DNA of 64,000 bases from positions 1 through 64,000 of the forward strand of contig JABHDC010000028.1 in NCBI GenBank assembly GCA_018673255.1. Reading direction: 5' to 3'. The translations under genes and the position numbers were made by a program. The stretch's first letter is position 1, and each line of letters starts with the position of its first letter. Of the stretch, positions 17,383 through 25,529 are shown piece after piece. The stretch comes from Gemmatimonadota bacterium. GTDB taxonomy: Bacteria > Latescibacterota > UBA2968 > UBA8231. Below the pieces are notes generated by a model. It saw nothing but the letters and a program-made list of their open reading frames with translations. It ran no database searches and was not told the origin of the DNA.

Positions 17383-17443
17383 CTGGCGCTCGCTGTCTTT
17401 CGAGGTCTGTCCGAGATGCTGCGTGTCTGTCACAGGAGATCTG

Positions 17444-18217
17444 CTACAATGGCCACCAGCTGCCGGCGTGAACACCGCCATCGACATAGATCACCTGACC
17501 GGTGACGAAATCAGCTGCTGGCGAGGCGAGGAAGACGGCCGTGCCGATCATATCTTCCGGCTTGCCCACGCGACCAGCCGGTGTTCGCTGCAGGATCCAG
17601 CTGGTGAATTCTTCCGTCCACAGATGACTGTTGAGATCGGTGGCGATGAAACCGGGTGCCAGCGCATTTACCTGGATGTTGTGAGGCGCCCACTCCACAG
17701 CCAGACCCTTGGTGAGCTGGCCCAGGGCACCCTTGCTACCCGTGTAGACGGTGATTTTCGGTAGTCCAAAGGCCGTCACAATAGATGCGATGTTGACGAT
17801 CTTGCCACCCTGACCGCGGGCAATCATCTGCTTGCCCACCTCCTGACACATGAAGTAGGCGCCCTTGAAGTTGATATCCATCACTCGGTCAAACTCTTCC
17901 TCGGTGAGGTCCTTCGCGAGCTGACGGATGTTGATCCCCGCCACGTTGTAGAGGATGTCGATGGGACCGAGTTCCTCGGTGACACGGGCGACAGCCGCCG
18001 GGATCTGGGCCACATCGCCCACGTCGAGAGGGATCGCCAGTGACGCCACACCGGTATCGCCGATCTCGGCGGCCGTCGTGTCTCGTTCGCTCTCGGTGCG
18101 GGCAGCGATGGCGACACTGGCACCGGCTTCGGCCAGACCGAGGGCAATGGACTTGCCGATACCTCGCCCGCCACCGCAGACGAAGGCGACTTTCCCTTGG
18201 AGATCGAACAATTTCAT
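17444..18217 (-). CDS. Short-chain dehydrogenase/reductase (gluconate/deoxygluconate dehydrogenase-like)
   Basis: The 257-residue protein has classical SDR features: GGGRGIG (15-21) for NAD(P) binding, NVAG (91-94), Ser145, and the catalytic pair Tyr158/Lys162 in YTGSK. The closing motif is GQVIYVDGG. The ATG at 18217 (MKLFDLQGKVAF) is preferred over an upstream start at 18265, since homologous SDRs begin at this LxGKVA segment. Overall sequence type resembles 2-deoxy-D-gluconate 3-dehydrogenase and gluconate 5-dehydrogenase. That would fit its neighbour, an enolase-superfamily sugar-acid enzyme 61 bp downstream. Exact substrate is not shown. Confidence 0.85.
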   Translation of the reverse strand: MKLFDLQGKVAFVCGGGRGIGKSIALGLAEAGASVAIAARTESERDTTAAEIGDTGVASLAIPLDVGDVAQIPAAVARVTEELGPIDILYNVAGINIRQLAKDLTEEEFDRVMDINFKGAYFMCQEVGKQMIARGQGGKIVNIASIVTAFGLPKITVYTGSKGALGQLTKGLAVEWAPHNIQVNALAPGFIATDLNSHLWTEEFTSWILQRTPAGRVGKPEDMIGTAVFLASPAADFVTGQVIYVDGGVHAGSWWPL

Positions 18218-18323
18218 GATCAATGCCTTGCGTGAGTGAGTAGATCGATGCCAAGAATCGGGCAAAGTTTCATTCGGTCAACCACGTGGGCCACTGGACG
18301 GTTCACTATCTTGGACGGTAGCC

Positions 18324-18866
18324 ATGAAACCCACCGACACTCCCGACCACATTCATACGGCTGTGACGCCGATCCCGGAGTCCGTCTTCGTCGCCACCGG
18401 CGCCCGTGTCATGGGTGATGTTCGGCTCGGTGATCAGTGTTCGATCTGGTATAACGCCGTCGTGCGAGGCGATGTGCATCACATCCAGATCGGGGCGCGG
18501 ACGAACATCCAGGATGGATGTGTCCTGCACGTGACGAATCAGGATGCGTGTGTTGTCGGCGATGATGTAACCGTCGGCCATACGGCCAATCTCCACGGTT
18601 GCACGATAGAGGACGGGTGCCTGATCGGCATCGGTGCCATCGTGCTGTCAGGCGCTCACGTTGGCCGTGGCAGCGTGATCGGCGCCGGGGCCGTGATCCG
18701 TGAAGGTGAACGGATCGAACCCTTCAGTCTCGTTGTCGGCGTACCCGGGCGGAAGGTGAAGACCCTCCCACCCGAGACCCTCGACACCCATCGTGAGTGG
18801 GCGACGAAATACGTCACCCTGGCGCAGGCTCATCGCGCAGGTGTCGCGCAGGATTCCCAACCATGA
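18324..18866 (+). CDS. Gamma-class carbonic anhydrase-like hexapeptide-repeat protein
   Basis: The protein has 180 residues and forms a left-handed beta-helix of hexapeptide turns (VGDDVTVGH, IEDGCLIGIGAIVLSG, VGRGSVIGAGAV) with a C-terminal helix. The zinc ligands of the gamma-carbonic anhydrase family are present: His69 (LHVT), His86 and His91 (GHTANLHG). The five-residue spacing of the last two matches the archetype Cam. It would be a trimer in the cytoplasm. Many bacterial relatives have weak or unproven CO2 hydration activity. It is transcribed divergently from the SDR gene (106-bp gap), which contains the 8-bp palindrome CCACGTGG. Confidence 0.88.
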   Translation: MKPTDTPDHIHTAVTPIPESVFVATGARVMGDVRLGDQCSIWYNAVVRGDVHHIQIGARTNIQDGCVLHVTNQDACVVGDDVTVGHTANLHGCTIEDGCLIGIGAIVLSGAHVGRGSVIGAGAVIREGERIEPFSLVVGVPGRKVKTLPPETLDTHREWATKYVTLAQAHRAGVAQDSQP

Positions 18867-18938
18867 CACTGTTCGTGGGGACATCGGCCAGGACGACGGC
18901 CCCTACCGTGATCTTCAAGATCATGATTCTCGTGAGCC

Positions 18939-19937
18939 TCAGAAACGAGTCGACTCGAACTGCTCGAAGTGGGTCTGCACACCCAGAGCATCTGCCTCGG
19001 TTCTGAGCGCCTCGACGTGTTCATCGCTCATCGGGATGCCTGCCACCACGTTCTCCCGCTCCCAGGCCCACTCATTGCCACCAGCCAGTTCTGCTCGCTC
19101 CATGCCCGGCAGCGGCTGCGATTGCCGCGCCTCTTTGATGAACTGATCCATATCGGCCTTGAATTCGTCGATAGGGGTGAAGTGGGCGATATCGATGACG
19201 GCGATGAAGGCCGCCTGATTCGGCTTCCAGGGCGAGTCCTCGAGGGCTTCACGGAAGACCCGCGGGAACACGGCCCCCAACGCCTTCACGGCCGAGGTGA
19301 GGGCCATCACCTTGAAATAGGTCGTAGGTAGACGTTCGAAGAGCTCCCCCTGGAAGTGCAGCAGGCGGCCGCCCATGTCCGTCACCAGCGGCGGCTGCTC
19401 GCCGGCGGGCAGGGCGATGCTGAGCGGCGACGTGTCGACGATGTTGTAGATCATCGCATCGGGCCCCAAGTGAGCTCGATACGACGAGCAGCAGATGCCG
19501 ATGCAGTCGTGCTCGATGGCCATTCTCGTGTAGTTGCCCGTGGCGCCCACGTGATGATGATTGCTTGTCGTCATCGCCGCGATGCCCCCCGCCCTGGCCT
19601 TGTCGATCAGCTTGCGAGTGCCGTGGTAACATGGGAAGTAACCGAGCCCGCCGTCACCATCCATGACGAGAGAGGCAGCGGCCTCCTGCGTCACTGTGAT
19701 CTCGGGGCGAGGATTCACGTCACCCTTCTTGATGCACTCGAGATAATGGCGAATCTGTCCGGTGCCGTGGCTGTAGAGACAGCGCTGGTTATTCCTTGTC
19801 AGGATGTCCGCCAGCAGTTGGGCGTCGTGGACTCTCATGTCGGCCGCCTCGAAGAGTCCCGAGATCAGGGTCTTGAGCTGGGCAAAGGGCACGCGAATTC
19901 CGTGCTCGGGAGGATAGTTGCGTCGATTGAGATTCAT
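18939..19937 (-). CDS. Ldh family (malate/L-lactate-type) NAD(P) oxidoreductase
   Basis: The 332-residue protein belongs to the type-2 malate/L-lactate dehydrogenase family, which is distinct from Rossmann-fold LDHs. Family segments visible are NNQRCLYSHGTGQIRHY, the DGDGGLGY stretch, the active-site-like SNHHHVGATGNYTRMA near 140, and a central domain through PHYDLPEV-type equivalents. The ATG at 19937 has AGGAGA 6 nt upstream, and a promoter lies a further 45 nt back; a longer start at 20102 would bury that promoter in the coding sequence. It probably oxidises a 2-hydroxy acid (malate, lactate, ureidoglycolate, sulfolactate and relatives are all known in the family). The substrate is undetermined. 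Confidence 0.85.
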   Translation of the reverse strand: MNLNRRNYPPEHGIRVPFAQLKTLISGLFEAADMRVHDAQLLADILTRNNQRCLYSHGTGQIRHYLECIKKGDVNPRPEITVTQEAAASLVMDGDGGLGYFPCYHGTRKLIDKARAGGIAAMTTSNHHHVGATGNYTRMAIEHDCIGICCSSYRAHLGPDAMIYNIVDTSPLSIALPAGEQPPLVTDMGGRLLHFQGELFERLPTTYFKVMALTSAVKALGAVFPRVFREALEDSPWKPNQAAFIAVIDIAHFTPIDEFKADMDQFIKEARQSQPLPGMERAELAGGNEWAWERENVVAGIPMSDEHVEALRTEADALGVQTHFEQFESTRF

Positions 19938-19982
19938 GCTGTCTCCTGAATACCCCTGATGGACGGACCACCTGTCTGGGAC

Positions 19983-20011
19983 GTTATCAAGAGAACCGCA
20001 GCATCTGTCAA
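19983..20011 (-). promoter_or_regulatory. Sigma70-type promoter for the Ldh-family gene
   Basis: On the minus strand TTGACA (20011-20006) is followed by a 17-bp spacer and GATAAC (19988-19983). The -35 box is a perfect consensus and the -10 matches four of six. Transcription would start near 19976, about 40 nt before the ATG at 19937. Confidence 0.6.
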
Positions 20012-20229
20012 GATTGCCCGGACAGCCTTGGCCCCCCAGATGCGTCACTGACGGCCCGCAGACGATGAACCAGCGCCCTGGAGTGAGACCGCCATCATTC
20101 ACCTTCAGGATCCGAGGAATCTGCCGATACCTCGAAGAGAGCGCTTGGCCCGCACGTTGCTATCCTGATCTGTGAGATCCCCTTCGGCGCCTGCTTTCCC
20201 GGGCATCGGGCCCTCCTCGAAGGAACCAA

Positions 20230-22252
20230 ATGGCTCCGGCAGTCCATCGGATACGGCAAATCCTGCTCGTCTCACTCCTGGCCACCGGGTTGTGCGACGC
20301 GGCACAGGCACAGGACTACGTCCCGGACCAGGTCCTGGTGCGCTTCAAGCCTGGAGCTGGCAAATCCGCTGCGGCGACGGGTGCGTCCGTCGGAGCAACG
20401 CCGATGAAGACGATCTCCCGGCTGGGAATCGTCCAGATGAGCGTCAATCCCGGCGCCGACATGGACGATGTCATCGCCGCCTTTCAGGCCAACCCCATGT
20501 GCGACTTTGCCGAGCCCAACTACATCATCCGCACCCTGGCCACCACACCCAATGACCCCGACTATGCCACCTATCTGTGGGGGCAGAACAACACGGGACA
20601 GTTCAGCGGCACCGTCGATGCCGACATCGACGCACCCGAAGCATGGGACGCCACGACGGGCTCGAACACGATCATTGTGGGGGTCATCGATACAGGTATC
20701 GACTGGGACCATCCTGATCTGAACGACAATATCTGGAGCAATCCCGGCGAGACCGTCAACGGCTCAGACGATGACGGCAATGGTTACATCGACGATGTGC
20801 GGGGATGGGACTTCGTCGACGAGGACAACGACCCGGATGATCCAACCAACGGTCACGGCACGCACGTGGCCGGTACGATTGGTGCCGAGGGAAACAACGG
20901 TACTGGCGTCGCAGGCGTGGCCTGGACGGTGAAGATGATCCCGCTCAAAGCCCTCAGCGACGCGGGCAGTGGCACGACCCTCGATGCCATCGAGGCCATC
21001 AACTACGTGACCGACCTCGTTCAGAATCGAGGGGTCACCGTCAGGCTCACGAACAACAGTTGGGGTGGAGGCGGATTCTCCTCGGCACTAGAGGCCGCCA
21101 TCCAGGCCGCTGCATCGGCGGGTGTGCTCTTCGTCGCCGCCGCCGGCAACGACGCGACCAACAATGATGCCGTCCCCCACTATCCGTCCAACTATACGAC
21201 GGCCAACATCATCTCCGTGGCGGCGACCGACCAGAACGATAACCTGTCTGGTTTCTCCAACTACGGCGCCAGCAGTGTCGATCTCGGCGCACCGGGATCC
21301 CTGATCTGGAGCACGATTCCGGGTGGCGGTTACGGATTCAAACAAGGGACCTCCATGGCGACACCTCAGGTCAGTGGTGCCGCCGCCCTGATCTGGGCCG
21401 CGGACCCGAGTCTGACCTATTCCGAGGTGAAAACGCTGCTGTTCGACTCGGTTGATCCCCTCGCTTCACTGAGCGGTATCACGACGACTGGCGGGCGCCT
21501 GAATGCTTTCGCCGCCCTTCCCGGCCCCAGGGCATTGCTGTCAGCCACGAGCCTCGACTTCGGCAATGTTCCACTGGGAACGGGATCGACCAAGACCCTC
21601 GAAGTCACGGTGAGCAACCCGGGGACGGGTCTGCTGACGATTTGGCAGCGTCGTGGTCACGCCGGGCACCTTCACAGTAAGCAACGCCCCGACCAGCCTC
21701 GCCATTGGGGCCAGTCAGACCATGACGGTGACCTTTGATCCAGACGAGGGAAACCCGGGGACGACGGCGGGCACCTTGACGGTCAACCATGACGGTGCCG
21801 CCGGCAGCGACGTCGTCACCCTGACCGGCGACGGTACCATTCCGGTATCCGCCTCAGGCGTAAACTTTGGGAACGTGAAGTCTGGAGCCACCCAGTCCAT
21901 CACCCTCGACAATCCCGCGGGAGCCGCGGCGATCACCATTACGAATGTCGTGGCGACAGGCTTCTTCTCGCACGACTGGGTTGCCGGCCCCGCCATCAAC
22001 GGCGGTGGCTCGATCACGATCAATGTCACATTCACCCCCCCCGCCAGGGGAGGATTCTTCACCGGGCAGTTGCAGATCACCCACAACCCGACGATTGTCC
22101 TCAATCTCTCAGGTGGCGATCCGAACTTCATTGCGGCCGAGTCCACGCAGACGAAGACCGCCGTCGGCGTCCCTTACGGCAGCGAGTATGTCACCATCTT
22201 TCTCGCCGCCGGTTACGGACTCTATATCCTGCGTCGTCGACACTCGCTATGA
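20230..22252 (+). CDS. Exported S8 subtilisin-like protease with C-terminal sorting signal; reading frame broken near 21641
   Basis: The first frame (20230-21738) gives a signal peptide (cleavage near AQAQ-DY, residue 28), an inhibitor-like propeptide (about 30-100) and a subtilase domain. Catalytic Asp154 (VIDTGID), His212 (NGHGTHVAG) and Ser375 (GTSMATPQ) are present, with Asn307 in AAGND. After LEVTVSNPGTGLLTI the frame derails. The continuation is in the next frame (to 22252): VVTPGTFTVS, two ASH/choice-of-anchor-type beta domains, then VPYGSEYVT, a hydrophobic helix and a final RRRH. Dropping one T from the TTT at 21641-21643 joins the halves into about 673 residues. The end looks like a PEP-CTERM-type sorting signal, and the stop codon overlaps the exosortase ATG (ATGA). 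Without correction the protease would lose its anchor. Confidence 0.85.
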
Positions 22253-22767
22253 TGCAGTCCAGGCGATCCGATCAGACCAGATTTCTTCTGCAGTTCGGTG
22301 CCACAGCAGGAATTCTGCTCGTGTCTTTCCATGCTGTTGAGGCCGTGTTTGGCACGCTGTATCTGCTGCCCATCTCCTGGTCGGCGGCGACCTTGCTCGA
22401 CCTCATGGGCATTCCGGCCGTCTTCGATGCTGGGCCCCTGGCCCAGGGCTACTGTGTTGTGGAGACGCTACGCACGGTCTTTGAGGTGAGATTCGAGTGT
22501 ACGGGCCTGTTCTCTCTGTTCATCTACCTGGCCGCCGTCGTCGCCTATCCCGCTTCGGGTGACCACAAGATCCGGGGTGTCGCATTCGGATTGCCAGCCT
22601 TCTTCAGCTATAGTGTGCTGCGGCTGGTCGTGATTGGGGCCATCGACCATCTCGTCCCTCTCTGGCTGGACTGGTTCCACATCTACTTCATGGTGCTGCT
22701 GAACCTGGGCTTCTTCCTCTTCATCTGGGCCATCTGGGTGAACCGCTGGGACGCCGCGACCAAATGA
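22249..22767 (+). CDS. Exosortase/archaeosortase-family membrane transpeptidase
   Basis: The protein has 172 residues and about five hydrophobic segments. The three residues that define exosortases are in order. Cys84 lies in RFECTGLFSLFIYLA, Arg125 in YSVLRLVVIG, and His144 in WLDWFHIYFMVLL, each at a membrane border. Such enzymes cut exported proteins at a short C-terminal motif and transfer them to a surface molecule. It overlaps the protease gene by 4 nt (ATGA) and the next gene by 4 nt, so one mRNA and coupled translation are likely. Its natural substrate is probably the protease just upstream, whose tail has the required motif-helix-arginine layout. The subfamily is not one I can name; it is compact compared with PEP-CTERM exosortases (about 280 residues). 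Confidence 0.8.
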   Translation: MMQSRRSDQTRFLLQFGATAGILLVSFHAVEAVFGTLYLLPISWSAATLLDLMGIPAVFDAGPLAQGYCVVETLRTVFEVRFECTGLFSLFIYLAAVVAYPASGDHKIRGVAFGLPAFFSYSVLRLVVIGAIDHLVPLWLDWFHIYFMVLLNLGFFLFIWAIWVNRWDAATK

Positions 22768-23279
22768 TGGCCCCTGTCGTTCGAGTCCCCGAACGACCGG
22801 GGATCTTTCTGCTGACTTTCGCACTGATGTCAGCCGTTCTCCTGCCGGTGTGGCAGTTCGCAGGTCCGGCCTACTCCTACGTGCTCACATGGTTCGTGGG
22901 AGTCGGGTGCACGCTGATCGGGCTCCCATCTCTAGGTGCGGGGGCCGCTGGTGCTGAGACGATCAACCCGGGGCTGGTTGCCGGCATCGCTCTGTTCGGC
23001 GCCACACCGAGTCAAAGCGCTCGATGGAAGCTGATGTGGATCGGGGTTCTGGTTCTGATGCTGACATCTACCCATGCCATCCTGCTGGTGGCACAGGTGC
23101 ATGCTGTCGTCGTCGATCTGGCGGTGGAGGCAGATGGCCTGCGCCCCTGGCTGGCAACCGGCAACATCGGCGACCAGGCGACAGCCGCCTCAGGGAGTCT
23201 GCACAGCGCGTGGTACTGGCTGTCGCCCATGGTGACGGCTGCTCTGTGGCTCACAGCTGGCCAACGTGGTGCTCGATAG
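22764..23279 (+). CDS. Small polytopic membrane protein, probable exosortase partner
   Basis: The 171-residue protein has hydrophobic segments near residues 13-33, 38-55, 68-80, 88-112 and 150-165. No catalytic motif is recognised. A soluble loop of about 35 residues (VVDLAVEADGLRPWLATG through ASGSLHSAW) lies before the last segment and probably faces the periplasm. It starts inside the exosortase stop codon (ATGA) and so appears to be the third member of the cassette. Small membrane proteins are known beside some exosortases, so a helper role is inferred. It converges on the nitrilase gene at 23321. Confidence 0.65.
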   Translation: MMAPVVRVPERPGIFLLTFALMSAVLLPVWQFAGPAYSYVLTWFVGVGCTLIGLPSLGAGAAGAETINPGLVAGIALFGATPSQSARWKLMWIGVLVLMLTSTHAILLVAQVHAVVVDLAVEADGLRPWLATGNIGDQATAASGSLHSAWYWLSPMVTAALWLTAGQRGAR

Positions 23280-23320
23280 CCGTCGTAGCCTCGACGACAG
23301 CGTTTTCCGGATGTGACCTG

Positions 23321-24163
23321 CTACAATCCCTGCCGATCTCTGCTGCGGGCGTCCTTGACGAGGGTGCCACTGTGCAGGTTCCCCTTCATCGCACGATCCC
23401 GATACGGCTTTGACGCATCGTAGAGCGCCAGATCCGTGTCGACGGTATTCACCATCACGCCTGCCTGATTGCGCTTGAGCGAGCGTGCGATCACCCCGTC
23501 CGGCCGAATGAACACACTCTGCCAACTCTGATAGTGCCCTGAGGCATTGTTGGCACTGATCCAGAAATAGTTCGTCGCCGCGTGTGCCTGCAACGTGGGC
23601 CGCATGATGATCGTGTGAATGCCGGGCCCCGTGGCGCGGGCATTGTAGAAGGAATCGAAGAGACACTCGACGCCCTGTTTCCTGTAGGCCCGATACAACT
23701 CCGGAAATCGCAGATCGTAGCAGATCAGCAAGCCGCAACGCACGCCATGGATATCGAGTGTGACCAGGTGATCGCCGGGCGAGTAGTGTTTCAGATCGGC
23801 CCCCGTGCAGAAACACTTGTCATAACGATCGACAATCTGCCCATCCGCATTGATCACGTAGAGACAATTGTGCGGTTTGTGCCGGCCTGACAGCGGATGC
23901 GCGCTGCCGAGAATGACCCAGACCTTACTCTTCGCAGCCAGGTCGCAGATCGCCTCGGTCTCACGCCGGAGCGTGTCCCAGTCATAGCCATCCCAGCTTT
24001 CTACATCGACCCCGGCATACCCCGACAGGGCCGCCTCCGGTAAGTGCACAACCTGCGCGCGTTGTTTCTTTGCCTGTGCGATCTGCCGCTTGATCTGTGT
24101 GGCATTGCGGCGGATGTTGCCACTGATCGCGAACTGGCAGGTGGCGATTCTGAGTTTGGCCAT
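23321..24163 (-). CDS. Carbon-nitrogen hydrolase (nitrilase superfamily)
   Basis: The 280-residue protein has a complete catalytic triad: Glu43 (HLPEAAL), Lys116 (RYDKCFC) and Cys148 (LLICYDLRFPEL). The start ATG at 24163 (MAKLRIATCQF) matches where nitrilase-family proteins begin; the open frame extends to 24472 but that part has no family similarity and would cross the divergent URO-D gene. The closing region (RAMKGNLHSGTLV) is ordinary. It is a second paralogue of the enzyme at 3334, with only local motif similarity. It is cytoplasmic, with an amide substrate unknown. The URO-D-like gene is divergent, 133 bp away. Confidence 0.87.
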   Translation of the reverse strand: MAKLRIATCQFAISGNIRRNATQIKRQIAQAKKQRAQVVHLPEAALSGYAGVDVESWDGYDWDTLRRETEAICDLAAKSKVWVILGSAHPLSGRHKPHNCLYVINADGQIVDRYDKCFCTGADLKHYSPGDHLVTLDIHGVRCGLLICYDLRFPELYRAYRKQGVECLFDSFYNARATGPGIHTIIMRPTLQAHAATNYFWISANNASGHYQSWQSVFIRPDGVIARSLKRNQAGVMVNTVDTDLALYDASKPYRDRAMKGNLHSGTLVKDARSRDRQGL

Positions 24164-24296
24164 CGTGTGCCTCGGTGGGTTGGATAGCGAGCCTGAGCAG
24201 ACGAAAGGGCAGCCTGGCGGCAGACTCCGAAGTTGGTGTAGGCTCACAACACACATGATAGCCTGAACCTGCCGTCGCGACGAGGAGGGCCACCCC

Positions 24297-25457
24297 ATGA
24301 AAACCTCATCATCCATGACCAGCCGCGAGCGCCTTCTGGCGGCCCTCCAGCGCGAGGAAGTCGACCACATTCCGTGCTGCATCAGCTTCAATCCCCTCGA
24401 TCCGCTGTCGCGGCTCGGGCACACCTGGAACTTCCCCTGGTCTGAGGAGGCCACCACCGAGGAGAAACTCACCTACCAGGTCGAGACCCTCGGCCTCGAC
24501 CAGGTCGTGAATGTCGGCGTGGATCTGTGCGCGCCGGTCGACGGCATGGAGTGGAAGACGTGGGCGGAGGATGGCGTGCTCCACAATACGTACCGCACGC
24601 CGACAGGCGACCTGCATGCATCCGTTCACTACAACGACCTGTGGCCCCACGGCGAACGGATCCCCTTCTACAGCGACTTCAACGTGGGTCACTTCGTGGA
24701 GCCCTGGATCCGCACTGAGGCGGATCTGGCGTGCCTGCAACAGATCCGACGCCTCGACGACTCCTCCGATGCCCTCGATCGCGTTCGTGCGGGCTGTGCC
24801 ACGGCGAGGGAGCAGGCCGACCGGTATCACCTGCCGACACAGGCCTCTGTCGGCATGGGTCTGACTGGAGCACAGCATCTGTTCGGTGCTGCAGATCTGT
24901 GCATCTGCGCGATCGATCAGCCGAGTCTCGTGGAGGCCTATCTCGAATACGAGCACGCCATCAATCTGCACACGCTGGAAGTCCTCGGTGATCTGGATGT
25001 CGACATGGTCCGACGCAATGGCTTCTATGAGACAGCCGACTTCTACGGCCCTGCCATGCTCGAGGGCTTTCTGGGCAGCCGATTGCGTCTCGAGGCTGAC
25101 ACAGCCCGCCAGGCGGGTATGCACATGAGCTACACCGTGCACACGGGGATCACGCCGATCATCGATTACCTCGCCGGACTGGGCATGGATTCACTCTTCG
25201 GCATCGATCCCGTCTCGCAGGACATGGATGCGCAGGACCTGCACCGACGACTCTCGCCCGTCACCGGCTTGTGGATGGGCCCCAGCAGCACCCATCATAT
25301 CTGGCAAGGACCCGACTCAACGCGACAGGCCGTTCGTGATATCTTCGAGACCTTTACCGATCCCGGTTTCGTGTTGTCCCCCGCCGTGTCCGTCCACAGC
25401 ATCATGCCCTGGGAAAGTGCCCTGGCCATGATCGAGGAGTGGAAGAAGCTGAGGTGA
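24297..25457 (+). CDS. Uroporphyrinogen decarboxylase (URO-D) family protein, not haem-type
   Basis: The protein has 386 residues. It opens with SRERLLAALQREEVDHIPC, the usual start of the MtaA/CmuA-like branch of the URO-D barrel, and has a Gly-rich GMGLTGAQHLFG mid-section, HTGITPIIDYLAGLG and a final VHSIMPWESALAMIEEWKKL. Relatives bind cobalamin or move methyl groups; others are uncharacterised catabolic proteins clustered with sulfatases. AGGAGG precedes the ATG by 8 nt. The sulfatase follows 72 bp downstream on the same strand. A second, more distant URO-D-like gene lies at 53046. Haem biosynthesis is unlikely because the substrate-binding Arg pair typical of HemE (FRQAGRYLPEY) is absent. 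Confidence 0.8.
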   Translation: MKTSSSMTSRERLLAALQREEVDHIPCCISFNPLDPLSRLGHTWNFPWSEEATTEEKLTYQVETLGLDQVVNVGVDLCAPVDGMEWKTWAEDGVLHNTYRTPTGDLHASVHYNDLWPHGERIPFYSDFNVGHFVEPWIRTEADLACLQQIRRLDDSSDALDRVRAGCATAREQADRYHLPTQASVGMGLTGAQHLFGAADLCICAIDQPSLVEAYLEYEHAINLHTLEVLGDLDVDMVRRNGFYETADFYGPAMLEGFLGSRLRLEADTARQAGMHMSYTVHTGITPIIDYLAGLGMDSLFGIDPVSQDMDAQDLHRRLSPVTGLWMGPSSTHHIWQGPDSTRQAVRDIFETFTDPGFVLSPAVSVHSIMPWESALAMIEEWKKLR

Positions 25458-25529
25458 AGAAAGCTCTGACAACGCGAGACCGACGGGTCGCACACCGCCT
25501 CGCATCCCCTGCTTCCAGGTCAGACCAGC

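Noticed and set aside
17383..17487. Longer start for the enolase-superfamily gene
   Set aside because: It would overlap the SDR gene ending at 17444, and the added residues have no similarity to the family; MKITIKDVE at 17382 is the usual N-terminus.
21641..21643. Phase-variable switch at the protease frameshift
   Set aside because: A run of only three T is too short for slipped-strand switching, and the bases do not form a known slippery site; error or mutation is simpler.
22777..22796. Hairpin TCGTTCG-AGTCCC-CGAACGA just inside the third cassette gene
   Set aside because: It falls within a coding region in ordinary codons; a single short stem gives no reason to call a regulator.
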